DNA from: Pyrinomonas sp040289685
GTDB lineage: Bacteria > Acidobacteriota > Blastocatellia > Pyrinomonadales > Pyrinomonadaceae
Assembly (NCBI RefSeq): GCF_040289685.1
Contig: NZ_PSLQ01000004.1
Coordinates: 1 to 64,000 of the forward strand
Direction of reading: 5' to 3'
Length of the DNA: 64,000 nt
The notes beneath the pieces were generated by a model. That model was given only the letters and a program-made list of their open reading frames with translations. It had not been told where the DNA came from and did no database searches. A program made the position numbers and the translations under genes. Positions 1 to 8,129 of this stretch are shown piece after piece; the stretch's first letter is position 1; every line of letters begins with the position of its first letter.

Positions 1-84
1 GAACCGGCGACCATGCTGTTGCTCGGAACGGGATTAGCCGGATTGGCTGGTGCGGCACGCCGCCGCATGAAGCAGGAAGAGTAA
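1..84 (+). CDS. C-terminal end of a PEP-CTERM sorted protein (partial)
   Basis: Only the last 27 codons and the TAA stop are in the window, read from base 1. They begin Glu-Pro-Ala-Thr, run through a hydrophobic stretch of about 14 residues (MLLLGTGLAGLAGA) and finish with an Arg-Arg-Arg-Met-Lys tail. This order (PEP-like motif, transmembrane segment, basic tail) is the PEP-CTERM sorting signal known to be recognised by exosortases of the EpsH/XrtA type. The conserved Pro before Glu would lie just outside the window. The exopolysaccharide genes that follow belong to the group that usually accompanies PEP-CTERM proteins, which supports the call. The function of the mature protein cannot be told. 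Confidence 0.8.
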   Translation, partial: EPATMLLLGTGLAGLAGAARRRMKQEE

Positions 85-89
85 ACTTC

Positions 90-134
90 GGACGAGGGTG
101 GCGAGCGGCGTGAACGCTCGCTCCCCTCTTGTCC
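90..134 (+). terminator. Hairpin after the PEP-CTERM gene, possible terminator
   Basis: GGAC (90-93), GAGGG and CGAGCG on the left arm can pair with CGCTCG, CCCTC and GTCC (131-134) on the right, giving a long but interrupted stem that starts 6 bases after the stop codon. There is no run of T behind it, so termination is plausible rather than clear. Confidence 0.4.
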
Positions 135-342
135 GCACAACTTGATGGGGGGCGGCTCGCTTGGGCCGTCCCGACCGAAGTCCAGTGAGGCGCTTCCCCA
201 TCAACGATCGTTGAAGCTCCGATGCGCATCCGAGGGCGCGACGTTTGCCCCGTCGGGACTCTCAAGCAAGATGTGCCACCGGAGAAAGCGGGTGGGTTTC
301 AGTTGGTGCGATGAGACGCGGTGCACAAGGCTCTTCCCGCTC

Positions 343-359
343 TTGGCACCGAGCAGGCG
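343..359 (+). promoter_or_regulatory. Weak sigma-54-like -24/-12 element
   Basis: TTGGCAC is followed so that GG (345-346) and GC (357-358) are separated by exactly ten bases, the spacing needed by sigma-54. The -12 half reads AGGC rather than TTGC, so the match is imperfect. PEP-CTERM/exopolysaccharide loci in other bacteria are often controlled by sigma-54 with PrsK/PrsR, which is the only reason the site is listed. Confidence 0.25.
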
Positions 360-516
360 TTGTGCGCGCCAGATGTTTGTGCTAATTTGAGCCTTGTTGA
401 ACGACGGGAGCTGTTCCCGTCGGTGAAGTAAGGCCAGCACGCCGCGAGTCCCGTCGAAGCCGCGAGACCACCCGACGCGCCGCGCAACCGAACAGAAGTT
501 TGTAAGGAGTGCCACT

Positions 517-2130
517 ATGAGTGTCGAGTTCCGCCAGCGTACTCCGGGCGAATACCTGCGCATCCTCTGGAGACGCAAATGGGCCATTCTGTTACCCACC
601 GTCGTCGTCGCCGTTGCGGTCGCTTACGTCGTGTGGCGTTTGCCGGACGTTTACGAATCAACCTCTTTGCTCATCGTCCGTCCGCCGACCATCGCTAGCG
701 CCTTCATCCCGCGACTATCGGAAGAAGACCTGTCGCTTCGCATCAACAACATCAGTCAAGAGGTGCTGAGCCGCTCGGCTTTGCAACCGCTGATTGAACG
801 TTACGATCTATACGTCCGAGAGCGCCGCAACGGCGAACCGATGGAAGCGATCATCGAACGGATGCGGCGCGATGTGCGCATTCAGATCGAATCGACGCGC
901 GACACGCCGAACGCTTTTCGCATCAGTTACCGAGGCAACGATCCGCGCGCGACGCAAGCGGTCGCCGCCGCACTGGCCTCCAAATACGTCAACGCGCAGA
1001 TGAAGGCGACCACTGCCACCTCGACGCAGACCAAAGAGTTTTTCGAGCAACGCTTAGCCGAAGCCAAACGCGAACTCGACGAGATCGACATGAAGCGGAT
1101 CGAGTTCATGCAACGCAACGTCGGCAATCTCCCGTCGGAGGCGCAGGCGCTGGTGGGCCAGTTGGCCGGATTGCGCGAGCAGCAGAAGGCGCTCATCGCC
1201 GAGATCGGGCGTTTGCGCGATCAACGTACCGTGCTCAACAACCAACTGAGCGATCTGATCGAACAGTCCGAGCGCGACCGCGCGGACATCGTCGAGCGTT
1301 TGGGCGATCCAAAAGAGAGCTTGGCCTACGCGCAGCTTGCGCAGCGCAAGGCGCAGCTCGAAGCCGAAAAGCAGAACATGCTGACGGTGCTCAAGCCGAA
1401 AAACCCGGATGTCATCGCCAAACAGGCCGAGATCGACGCCGTGCAGCGCGAGATGGATAAGCTCGTCGAAGAGGGGCGCGCCAAACGCGAAGAGGTGCGC
1501 AAGAAGATCGAAGGGCGCCCTGATCTGCGCATCAACAGCTACCGCGCGCAACTCAAACTCTTGGACGGTGAACTCGAACGCCTCCAACGCCGACTCGCCG
1601 ACACCGAGTCGCAGATCTCGATGATCGAAGGGCGGCTCAATCAGGTGCCGAACGCAGAGGTCGGGTTGGAAGCGTTGAACCGCGAGTACCAGACGAAGAA
1701 AGCGCAGTACGACGATCTGTTGCAGAAAAAGGAGCAAGCGACGCTCGCTGCCGATGTCGCGGCCAACGCGCAAGGGGAAACGATTCAAGTGATAGACCCG
1801 GCGAACTATCCCGAAAAGCCGGTCGCGCCCAAGCGCCCTGTGTTGATGGGGTTTGGCGTCGCGCTCGGCCTCGGTCTTGGGTTGCTGCTCGCTGCGTTGT
1901 TGGAAGTCCCAAGGCTTTTGACCATTCAGACGGTGGATGACGCCGAGCACTACACGGGATTGCCGGTGCTCGTCACCGTGCCGGAGATTTATACGCCGCA
2001 GGAAGAGCGACGTCTTCGGTTGCGTCGCGCCATGCTTGCGGCGGCCAGTCTCGTGGCGACCGTGTTGAGCATTCCGGCGCTCATCCTTTTGCTGCGCGCA
2101 ACGCGCATCTTTGAAAGGTTGACGAGTTAG
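517..2130 (+). CDS. Polysaccharide chain-length determinant (Wzz/GumC-like, PEP-CTERM locus type)
   Basis: 537 residues. A first membrane segment lies at about residues 23-40, followed by a Wzz-type periplasmic domain, a long charged coiled coil (about 165-390), the proline-rich lead-in around 428-441 and a second membrane segment (about 443-463). A further hydrophobic segment near 505-527 ends the protein. This layout fits polysaccharide co-polymerases that set chain length together with an outer-membrane export channel and a tyrosine kinase. There is no kinase domain fused to it; the kinase is a separate gene at 3293. Length and context match the subfamily found next to XrtA/PEP-CTERM systems. 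The ATG is preceded by AAGGAG at a good distance. It heads a five-gene plus-strand locus. Confidence 0.88.
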   Translation: MSVEFRQRTPGEYLRILWRRKWAILLPTVVVAVAVAYVVWRLPDVYESTSLLIVRPPTIASAFIPRLSEEDLSLRINNISQEVLSRSALQPLIERYDLYVRERRNGEPMEAIIERMRRDVRIQIESTRDTPNAFRISYRGNDPRATQAVAAALASKYVNAQMKATTATSTQTKEFFEQRLAEAKRELDEIDMKRIEFMQRNVGNLPSEAQALVGQLAGLREQQKALIAEIGRLRDQRTVLNNQLSDLIEQSERDRADIVERLGDPKESLAYAQLAQRKAQLEAEKQNMLTVLKPKNPDVIAKQAEIDAVQREMDKLVEEGRAKREEVRKKIEGRPDLRINSYRAQLKLLDGELERLQRRLADTESQISMIEGRLNQVPNAEVGLEALNREYQTKKAQYDDLLQKKEQATLAADVAANAQGETIQVIDPANYPEKPVAPKRPVLMGFGVALGLGLGLLLAALLEVPRLLTIQTVDDAEHYTGLPVLVTVPEIYTPQEERRLRLRRAMLAAASLVATVLSIPALILLLRATRIFERLTS

Positions 2131-2296
2131 CGATCTTCAGCGAGCGGCGATTGGTAGGTGACCGATCGAGGAGGCGGCGATCGCATGAAAGGCTTGAAGT
2201 ACGAAGAGCGGTTTGCGCACTCGTCGCGCGTGGCGAAACGAACGTCCCGAACTCGTCGCCCAACGCTAGCTCCTGTCGCTTGAGAGGGGAATTATC

Positions 2297-3262
2297 GTGT
2301 ACAAGGAATTTTACGGATTGAAAGAGTTTCCATTCGCGTTGACGCCCGATCCGCGTTTCATCTATTTCACGCCGTCGCACGCCGAAGCGATGGCTAATCT
2401 TCACTATGGAATCGAAAGCGGGAAGGGCTTGATCGTCGTCACGGGCGAAGTCGGCACGGGCAAGACGACCGTTCTTCGGTGGATCATGCAGCGACTGGAA
2501 CGGACGGTGCTCGTCGGCTACATCTTCAACCCGCGTCTGTCGGTGCCGGAGTTCTACCGTTATCTGAGTTCGCCGACGCTGTTGAACATCCAGGGGTGGG
2601 AGAACAAGGCGGATCTTCTCACGGCGCTCGGTCAGATCTTGGAGTCGCGTCATCGGCGCGGGCTGCGTACCGTGCTCATCATCGACGAGGCGCAAGCGCT
2701 GTCGCTCAACGTGCTCGAGGAGATTCGCTTGCTCTCGAACTTCGAGACCAATTCGGCCAAGCTCTTGCAGATCGTGCTCACGGGGCAGCCCGAACTGCGC
2801 AACGTCCTGAACGACGTGCGCCTTCGGCAGCTCAAACAGCGCGTTGCGCTCCGGTGTGAGATCCGCCCGCTACCCAACGTCGAGGAGACGGAGCGCTACA
2901 TCACAACGCGCTTGCGCGTCGCCGGAGCCGAACGCACAGACATCTTCACGCCGAGCGCGATCGATTTCATCTTCCGTTGTTCGGAAGGGATCCCGCGCCA
3001 GATCAACAACCTGTGCGATAACGCGCTGATCGCCGGTTTCGCCGCGCGCGAACAGACGATCAGCCGCGCCATCGTCGAAGAGGTCGCCGAAACGCTCGAT
3101 CTGTTGCCGAGCGGACCCGGCGATGCATCCGACGCGGGCGACGGCGATCGGTCCAGCGTGTTGACTGAAGAGGGACGGGCTGAGCTGTGGGCCGCAGGCG
3201 AAGGGACCACAGAGGACGATGAACCATCTCTCGCTCATGCGGGACGACGAACAATGGGCTGA
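2297..3262 (+). CDS. ExeA-like AAA ATPase of the PEP-CTERM/exopolysaccharide locus
   Basis: 321 residues. The N-terminus (MYKEFYGLKEFPFALTPDPR) is the signature opening of ExeA/GspA-type ATPases, and of the XrtA-associated ATPase subfamily in particular. Walker A is GEVGTGKT at residues 50-57 and Walker B is LIIDEAQ near 127-133. The C-terminal 60 residues are acidic and low in complexity. In related loci this cytoplasmic ATPase is always found with the chain-length protein and kinase but its exact job is not established; a role in assembling or energising the export machine is inferred. The start is GTG at 2297, chosen because GAGAGGGGA lies directly upstream and the protein begins with the family motif. 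Confidence 0.85.
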   Translation: MYKEFYGLKEFPFALTPDPRFIYFTPSHAEAMANLHYGIESGKGLIVVTGEVGTGKTTVLRWIMQRLERTVLVGYIFNPRLSVPEFYRYLSSPTLLNIQGWENKADLLTALGQILESRHRRGLRTVLIIDEAQALSLNVLEEIRLLSNFETNSAKLLQIVLTGQPELRNVLNDVRLRQLKQRVALRCEIRPLPNVEETERYITTRLRVAGAERTDIFTPSAIDFIFRCSEGIPRQINNLCDNALIAGFAAREQTISRAIVEEVAETLDLLPSGPGDASDAGDGDRSSVLTEEGRAELWAAGEGTTEDDEPSLAHAGRRTMG

Positions 3263-3292
3263 GAAGCAATAAGGTGAAGGGACTGCGAAGTT

Positions 3293-4327
3293 ATGGGAAG
3301 AGTTTTCGAAGCACTCAAACGCGCCGCCGAATTGGACGGCAAAAAGAAGGAACACAAGACGCGCCTTTCCGATGCGAGCGCATCGCGTGCGGAACAGATT
3401 GAGGCGCTGTTGGAAGGATCTGAAGTCTTCACGCCGAAAGCGGCGCGCGAACCACAGCTCTTTTCAGCGTCCGCTGAGCGCACCGACGCAGCGGCTGCTC
3501 TAGGGTCGGCACTCCCCGAAGGCAGTTGGGCTTCGCAGGTGGCTGGGGCAACGGTGGACGCTGAGCGGTCGGCGCGCGTGGCGGGCTTTCCCGCACTCAA
3601 CGTCTCCGCTGCGCGCGCTGATCAACACTTGATCGCGATCACGCAACCGCAGTCGCCTGAGTGCGAACAGTTCCGTTCGCTGCGCACGCACGTGCTGCAT
3701 GCGGGGGAGCAACGTCACGTGCAGGCGGTGGTGCTGACGAGCGCTGGCGTGCTCGAAGGCAAAACCGTCACCGCGATCAACCTCGCGTGGTTGCTCGCCC
3801 AAACGCATGGCGTGCGCGCCTTGCTCATTGACGGCGATCTGCGCCGTCCGTGCGCCCTCAACTACCTTGGGCTTGAACGCCGCCCAGGACTTTCGGAGGT
3901 GCTCGCCGGCGAGATCGAACTCGATCAGACGATCGTGCGGCTCGATCCGGCGGATCTCTTCCTGTTGCCCGGCGGACGCGAGCGCAACGACGTCGCCGAG
4001 ATGCTCTCAGGCCCGCGCTTCAGCAGCGTCTTGGCCGAAGTGCGGCGCCTGTTCGACTTCATCATCATCGACGCTCCGCCGCTCGGCATCTTCACCGACG
4101 CCGCCGTGCTGATCAATCGCGCCGATGCCGCATTGGTCGTCATCCGCGCCGGCTACACGCGCTACAGCCTGCTCAAACGCTTGCTCGAGCCGTTGCCGCG
4201 CGAACGCTTGTTGGGCGTGGTTCTGAACGGCGTTGATGAGACGCTCGACGAACACAGCTACTATTACCGTCGTTACTACCGCCGGTCGAAAGAGATCAAG
4301 AAGAACGGCAACGAAAAGGCGGCATGA
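3293..4327 (+). CDS. Bacterial tyrosine autokinase (BY-kinase) of the exopolysaccharide locus
   Basis: 344 residues, CpsD/CapB/Wzc-C family. A variable N-terminal region of about 110 residues precedes the kinase domain. Walker A is AGVLEGKT (151-158), Walker A' is ALLIDGDLRRP (176-186) and Walker B is FIIIDAPP (256-263). The C-terminus carries the tyrosine cluster expected of these kinases: Tyr323-325 and Tyr328-329 among arginines. Autophosphorylation of this cluster is known to control polymer length through the membrane partner, here the 517-2130 protein. The Walker A loop has Val-Leu where most members have Pro-Gly, a mild deviation. Its stop overlaps the start of the next gene by four bases (ATGA), indicating translational coupling. 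Confidence 0.88.
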   Translation: MGRVFEALKRAAELDGKKKEHKTRLSDASASRAEQIEALLEGSEVFTPKAAREPQLFSASAERTDAAAALGSALPEGSWASQVAGATVDAERSARVAGFPALNVSAARADQHLIAITQPQSPECEQFRSLRTHVLHAGEQRHVQAVVLTSAGVLEGKTVTAINLAWLLAQTHGVRALLIDGDLRRPCALNYLGLERRPGLSEVLAGEIELDQTIVRLDPADLFLLPGGRERNDVAEMLSGPRFSSVLAEVRRLFDFIIIDAPPLGIFTDAAVLINRADAALVVIRAGYTRYSLLKRLLEPLPRERLLGVVLNGVDETLDEHSYYYRRYYRRSKEIKKNGNEKAA

Positions 4328-5712
4328 GGTCGCTCAGGCACAAGAAGCGTACGCTCTTTCTCCTGTTCGCCGAAGCGGCGTTGCTCTTCGGCGGAATGGT
4401 GACGGCTGCCTTTTTGCGCCTCGGTCCCGATGAATTTCAGCTCTACGTCGTCGAACGTCACGGCTTCTACAAAGCGGGGCTCGTCACGTTCGTCTGCCTG
4501 ACCGCCTTCTATCTTTACGACCTGTATGACTTCGTCGTCATCGGCGACCGACGCGAACTGATCTTGCGGTTGATTCAAGCGCTCGGCATCGCGTGGGTGG
4601 CATTGGCCGTCGTCTTCTACCTCGTGCCCGACCTGATGGTCGGACGCGGCGTGCAACTGATCGCGCTTCCGCTCGCGCTCGCGCTCATGGTCGGCTGGCG
4701 CGTCTCGATCCACTACGTGCTGGGCCACCCGAGCATGGGCGAGCGTGTTTTGATTGTCGGCGCAGGGGCACAGGCGCTCGAAGTCGCGCGCGAGGTCTTG
4801 GCGCGGCGCGATGCCGGCTACCGCATCATCGGCTTCGTCGATAACAAGCCGGAACTGGTCGGCAAAAGCTTGATCAACCCGCGCGTGATCGGCACAACCG
4901 AACAATTGGCGGCCCTCGTGCAGAGCGAAAAGATCGATCGCATCGTCGTTGCCATGGGCGAGCGACGCGGCAGATTCCCAACCGAACAGCTCCTCGAACT
5001 GAGCCTGTCAGGCGATGTCGCAATCGAAGAGGCGCAAGCGTTCTACGAGCGTTTGACTGGGCGCGTCCATCTCGACATGGTTCGCCCATCGTGGTTGATC
5101 TTTTCGAGCCGCGGGCGTCAGGCGCGCGTCAGCGCCTTTTTGCGCGCGCTGCTCCATCGCGGCGTCGCGCTCATCGGCGCCATCCTGTCGCTGCCCATCG
5201 CCGTGGTCACGGCCATCGCCATCAAGCTCGATTCTCCGGGCCCGATCTTCTACCGGCAAGAGCGCGTCGGAAAGAACGGGCGCATCTTCACCTTGATCAA
5301 GTTTCGGTCCATGCGCGTCGATGCGGAAAGGGACGGACCGGTGTGGGCCAAAGAGAAGGATGATCGGACCACGCGCGTCGGGCGCATCATTCGCAAGACG
5401 CGCATCGACGAGATACCGCAGTTTTGGAACATCCTCAAGGGCGACATGAACTTCGTCGGGCCGCGTCCCGAACGCCCCCATTTCGTCAAACAATTGGCCG
5501 AAGAGATTCCGTTCTACGAACAACGGCACTTGGTCGCGCCGGGCTTGACTGGCTGGGCGCAGATCAAATACCCGTATGGGTCATCGATCGAGGACGCGCG
5601 CCAGAAGTTGCAATACGATCTTTACTACATCAAGAATCAGAGTCTGGCGTTCGATGCGCTCATCATTTTCGAGACGGTGAAGATCATTCTGTTCGGGCGC
5701 GGCGCCCGCTGA
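4324..5712 (+). CDS. Undecaprenyl-phosphate sugar-1-phosphate transferase (PEP-CTERM EpsB type)
   Basis: 462 residues. Four or so membrane helices fill the first 140 residues, then comes a Rossmann-like segment beginning RVLIVGAGAQALEVA, then a further membrane helix around 280-302 and the C-terminal bacterial sugar transferase domain with DSPGPIFYRQERVGKNG, the KFRSM motif, the KTRIDEIPQ-N-L-GDM segment and GPRPERP. Such enzymes move a hexose-1-phosphate from a nucleotide sugar to undecaprenyl phosphate in the inner membrane and so start each repeat unit. The two-part architecture is that of the WbaP/WcaJ group. No other glycosyltransferase of the locus is in this window, so the rest of the pathway must lie elsewhere. 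Confidence 0.9.
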   Translation: MRSLRHKKRTLFLLFAEAALLFGGMVTAAFLRLGPDEFQLYVVERHGFYKAGLVTFVCLTAFYLYDLYDFVVIGDRRELILRLIQALGIAWVALAVVFYLVPDLMVGRGVQLIALPLALALMVGWRVSIHYVLGHPSMGERVLIVGAGAQALEVAREVLARRDAGYRIIGFVDNKPELVGKSLINPRVIGTTEQLAALVQSEKIDRIVVAMGERRGRFPTEQLLELSLSGDVAIEEAQAFYERLTGRVHLDMVRPSWLIFSSRGRQARVSAFLRALLHRGVALIGAILSLPIAVVTAIAIKLDSPGPIFYRQERVGKNGRIFTLIKFRSMRVDAERDGPVWAKEKDDRTTRVGRIIRKTRIDEIPQFWNILKGDMNFVGPRPERPHFVKQLAEEIPFYEQRHLVAPGLTGWAQIKYPYGSSIEDARQKLQYDLYYIKNQSLAFDALIIFETVKIILFGRGAR

Positions 5713-5728
5713 AAGGGGAGAGAAGAAG

Positions 5729-6655
5729 ATGAAGGCGAAGTTTGCACATCTGATATTCGGCATCGCCGTTGCGACGAGCGGCACGTCGGCCATCGCGCAG
5801 CAGACTGGGCCGGCGTTGAAGAGCGATCGCGCGGTGACTCCAGCACAAGAGAAGATGATCGAGAGCCTTGAACGCGAGCGCGAGAAGGCACAAGGCACGA
5901 CGCCAGCGCCAACCCCGCCGAGCGCCGCTCGACCACAGATCGAGCCGCGCGACGAGCGGAAGACCAGACCGCGTCTCGTGCAGCGTGAAGAAAAGGGGGC
6001 GGAAGATGCCGCCGACGCGGAGCCGTTCAGACGCGAGACCAAAGATGAGGCGGAAGCGGCCATCGTCCCCTACTACAACAACTTCCTTCGCACCTACCGG
6101 CTCGGTCCCGAAGATGTCATCTCGGTGACCGTATTCAACTTGGATCGCTACTCGCGCGCTGGGATAGTGGTTCCGCCAAACGGCGTCATCTCTTATCCGC
6201 TCATCGGCGGCGTCTTCGTCGTCGGCAAGACGGTGGATGAAGTGGCTGCCGAAATCGCCAAGCGGCTAGATGAATACATCATCGATCCGAAGGTGACCGT
6301 TTCGCTCGAAAGGGCGATGTCAGCGCGTTATGCTGTGCTCGGCGATGTCGCGCAGCCGGGCGTCAAGGTGATGGGACGTCGGTTGACCGTTTATGAGGCC
6401 CTGACCGAGTCGGGCGGCATCCTGCGCACGGGCGACAAGAGCAAGGTCACCGTCTTGCGTCGTCAACCTGATGGGACGATGCAAATGTATCGCGTTGACG
6501 TCGCCAAGATCGAAAAGGGCAAGGCGGCGGACGTCTTCTATCTCGTGCCGGGAGATCAGATTCTTGTTCCGGGCAATCGCATCAAGCAGATCGAAAGGAT
6601 CTTGAACTACCTCCCGATCATCGGATTCGCCCGCATCTTCATGGGTGGTTGGTGA
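5729..6655 (+). CDS. Polysaccharide export protein with SLBB domain (Wza/EpsD-like)
   Basis: 308 residues with a signal peptide (about residues 1-23, ending SAIAQQ) but no lipobox cysteine, unlike E. coli Wza. A proline- and charge-rich linker of about 80 residues follows. The polysaccharide export domain starts at YRLGPEDVISVTVFN and the SLBB motif follows (YAVLGDVAQPGVKVMG and later). The C-terminus is short and somewhat hydrophobic. The family forms the periplasmic and outer-membrane exit channel that docks on the chain-length protein. A strong purine-rich ribosome site (GGGGAGAGAAGAAG) precedes the ATG. This is the last gene of the plus-strand locus; a clear terminator follows. Confidence 0.88.
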   Translation: MKAKFAHLIFGIAVATSGTSAIAQQTGPALKSDRAVTPAQEKMIESLEREREKAQGTTPAPTPPSAARPQIEPRDERKTRPRLVQREEKGAEDAADAEPFRRETKDEAEAAIVPYYNNFLRTYRLGPEDVISVTVFNLDRYSRAGIVVPPNGVISYPLIGGVFVVGKTVDEVAAEIAKRLDEYIIDPKVTVSLERAMSARYAVLGDVAQPGVKVMGRRLTVYEALTESGGILRTGDKSKVTVLRRQPDGTMQMYRVDVAKIEKGKAADVFYLVPGDQILVPGNRIKQIERILNYLPIIGFARIFMGGW

Positions 6656-6683
6656 TTCATCTCCAAGCGATCCTCCATCAATC

Positions 6684-6724
6684 CGACGGCGGCGGTTCAG
6701 CGTACCGCCGTCGTTTGATTTTGG
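6684..6724 (+). terminator. Rho-independent terminator of the exopolysaccharide operon
   Basis: CGACGGCGG (6684-6692) and CCGCCGTCG (6705-6713) form a perfect nine-pair stem with a 12-base loop, followed by TTTGATTTTGG. It lies 29 bases after the stop codon of the export gene. Confidence 0.8.
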
Positions 6725-6728
6725 TTGC

Positions 6729-6889
6729 GACGACGATGAAAAGAGATGGCGCGTGGGTGTGACGCACGATGCGTGTGTGGGCGAGTTTGCTTTTTGAGGT
6801 GTGACGACGATGAAAAGCTTGATCGTGATGCGCCGCTGCTACTCCGGGCACGACGAGTTTGCTTTTTGCGGTGTGACGACGATGAAAAG
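6729..6889 (+). repeat. Three-copy direct repeat spanning a start region, 72-74 base period
   Basis: Two copies of a 35-base unit, at 6783-6817 and 6855-6889, differ at a single position (A or C at unit base 15) and are separated by 37 unrelated bases. A third, partial copy shares only the right half, GCGACGACGATGAAAAG (6727-6743), 74 bases further upstream. Each copy contains ATGAAAAG; the second also contains GAGGTG at ribosome-site distance (6796-6801). The last copy supplies the start codon of the gene at 6882. Confidence 0.75.
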
Positions 6890-7850
6890 AGGTTGGACCG
6901 CGTTCGCTCTCCTCTGTTCGACGTTCATCCTTTCTGCTGTCGTCTCGCGCGGCGATTGGCGGCGGCAACCTTCCGGGACGATGACGCGATTGCGGGCCGT
7001 CTTCTTTGTCGATGAACGGCGCGGTTTCGTCGTCGGAGGCAACGGCGCGGTGCTGATGACGGAGGACGGAGGCGCAACGTGGCGACTGCAACGTCGTCCG
7101 AATGATGATGCGTTGCGTGACGTGCTCTTCGTCGGAGAGCGGATCGGATGGATGCTTGCCGAGCGCAATCCCTTTGCGTTGCGCAGCGAGGGCGAACCGC
7201 GTTCATACTTCTGGCGCAGCGAAGATGGCGGCACGACTTGGCTGCGACTCAATCCTGTCGGCATTGAAGCCGTGATTTTAACGCGCATCATCTTCGCCGA
7301 CGAAATGCACGGTTGGACCTTCGGCGAAGGCGGAACGATCTATGCGACGCGCGATGGCGGCAAAAGCTGGTCCAGACAGTTCGCCCCAACGCGCTACTTG
7401 TTGCTCGGCGGCGCAAGCTACGGCGCGCAACGGGCGTGGATCGTCGGCGCTGGCTCGACCGCGCTCTACACGACCGACAGCGGCGATACGTGGCAACTCG
7501 GCACTGTGGCTGAGGCGGGCGTGCGCTTAAATGGAGTGCATTTCATCGACGAACGGCGCGGTTGGGCCGTCGGTTCCGGCGGACGCATCTTCGCCACCGT
7601 CAACGGCGGCAAGTCTTGGCGAAGACAAAACGCGCCGACCGCAGCCGATCTGTTCGACGTGCGCTTCCGCAATGCGCGTGAGGGGTGGGCTGTTGGTGAC
7701 GATGGGACGATCCTGCACACAGCGGACGGCGGAGCGACGTGGACCGTCGCGCCGAGCGTCACCAAGCACCGTCTGGAGCGACTCTTCATCGCTCCTGATG
7801 GGCGCGCGTGGGCTGTGGGGTTCGGCGGGACGATCGTCGTCGGACCGTGA
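6882..7850 (+). CDS. Secreted YCF48-like beta-propeller protein
   Basis: 322 residues from the ATG at 6882. A signal peptide (about residues 1-24, MKRGWTAFALLCSTFILSAV) precedes about six repeats of the form FVDERRGFVVG-x-GAVLMTEDGGATW. Those GWAVG and DGG-x-TW motifs are the YCF48/BNR propeller hallmark. YCF48-like proteins in non-photosynthetic bacteria are exported propellers of mostly unknown partner; a photosystem role should not be assumed. In-frame starts also exist at 6801 (GTG) and 6810 (ATG with GAGGTG eight bases ahead); the latter would add 24 residues before the signal peptide. I prefer 6882 because it gives a normal signal peptide. The gene stands alone after the EPS terminator. 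Confidence 0.82.
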   Translation: MKRGWTAFALLCSTFILSAVVSRGDWRRQPSGTMTRLRAVFFVDERRGFVVGGNGAVLMTEDGGATWRLQRRPNDDALRDVLFVGERIGWMLAERNPFALRSEGEPRSYFWRSEDGGTTWLRLNPVGIEAVILTRIIFADEMHGWTFGEGGTIYATRDGGKSWSRQFAPTRYLLLGGASYGAQRAWIVGAGSTALYTTDSGDTWQLGTVAEAGVRLNGVHFIDERRGWAVGSGGRIFATVNGGKSWRRQNAPTAADLFDVRFRNAREGWAVGDDGTILHTADGGATWTVAPSVTKHRLERLFIAPDGRAWAVGFGGTIVVGP

Positions 7851-7988
7851 AGGACGATGAAAGGTCGTCTCGGCCGACCCCGGAAATAAAGAGCGGTGGG
7901 GATTGGAGCCGAACTGTGCGCGCGGTTTCGTGATTCGATCGAGAAGACCGGCTCCGAAAGCGCAAGGAGCATCGGTGTGAATGAGAAA

Positions 7989-8082
7989 GGCTCCGCTCGA
8001 TGTTCAATCGGCTTCGTCCATGGGTTTGGTCCCACGCATACCGGTAGCGCGGGCTTCGCTCGATGTTCAATCGGCTTCTTCC
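7989..8082. repeat. Pair of 31-base direct repeats separated by 32 bases
   Basis: The units at 7989-8019 and 8052-8082 share the core CGCTCGATGTTCAATCGGCT and differ at two positions over 31 bases. They sit in the intergenic space between two convergent genes. The surrounding 280 bases (7851-8129) contain no convincing gene. Confidence 0.7.
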
Positions 8083-8129
8083 CCGCCCTTCCTCTCTGAT
8101 TAACTGCTGTCGAACTTCGTCGCCGCCTT

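Larger units (their letters stand above)
85..516. other. Intergenic region before the exopolysaccharide operon
   Basis: This 432-base stretch has no convincing gene; the short open frames on both strands lack ribosome sites and recognisable products. It holds a hairpin just after the PEP-CTERM gene (90-134), a weak sigma-54-like element (343-359) and, at 504-509, the AAGGAG ribosome site of the next gene. I see no recognisable riboswitch. Confidence 0.6.

Noticed and set aside
85..516. A cyclic-di-GMP riboswitch before the exopolysaccharide operon.
   Set aside because: Looked for because such loci are often so controlled, but the conserved GEMM core is not present.
1054..1950. A 298-codon minus-strand open frame.
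   Set aside because: It lies fully inside the chain-length gene on the opposite strand, and its translation has no recognisable motif.
6729..8082. A genuine CRISPR array.
   Set aside because: Only two or three imperfect units at each place, different units at each locus, and no cas gene in 64 kb; described as CRISPR-like repeats only.
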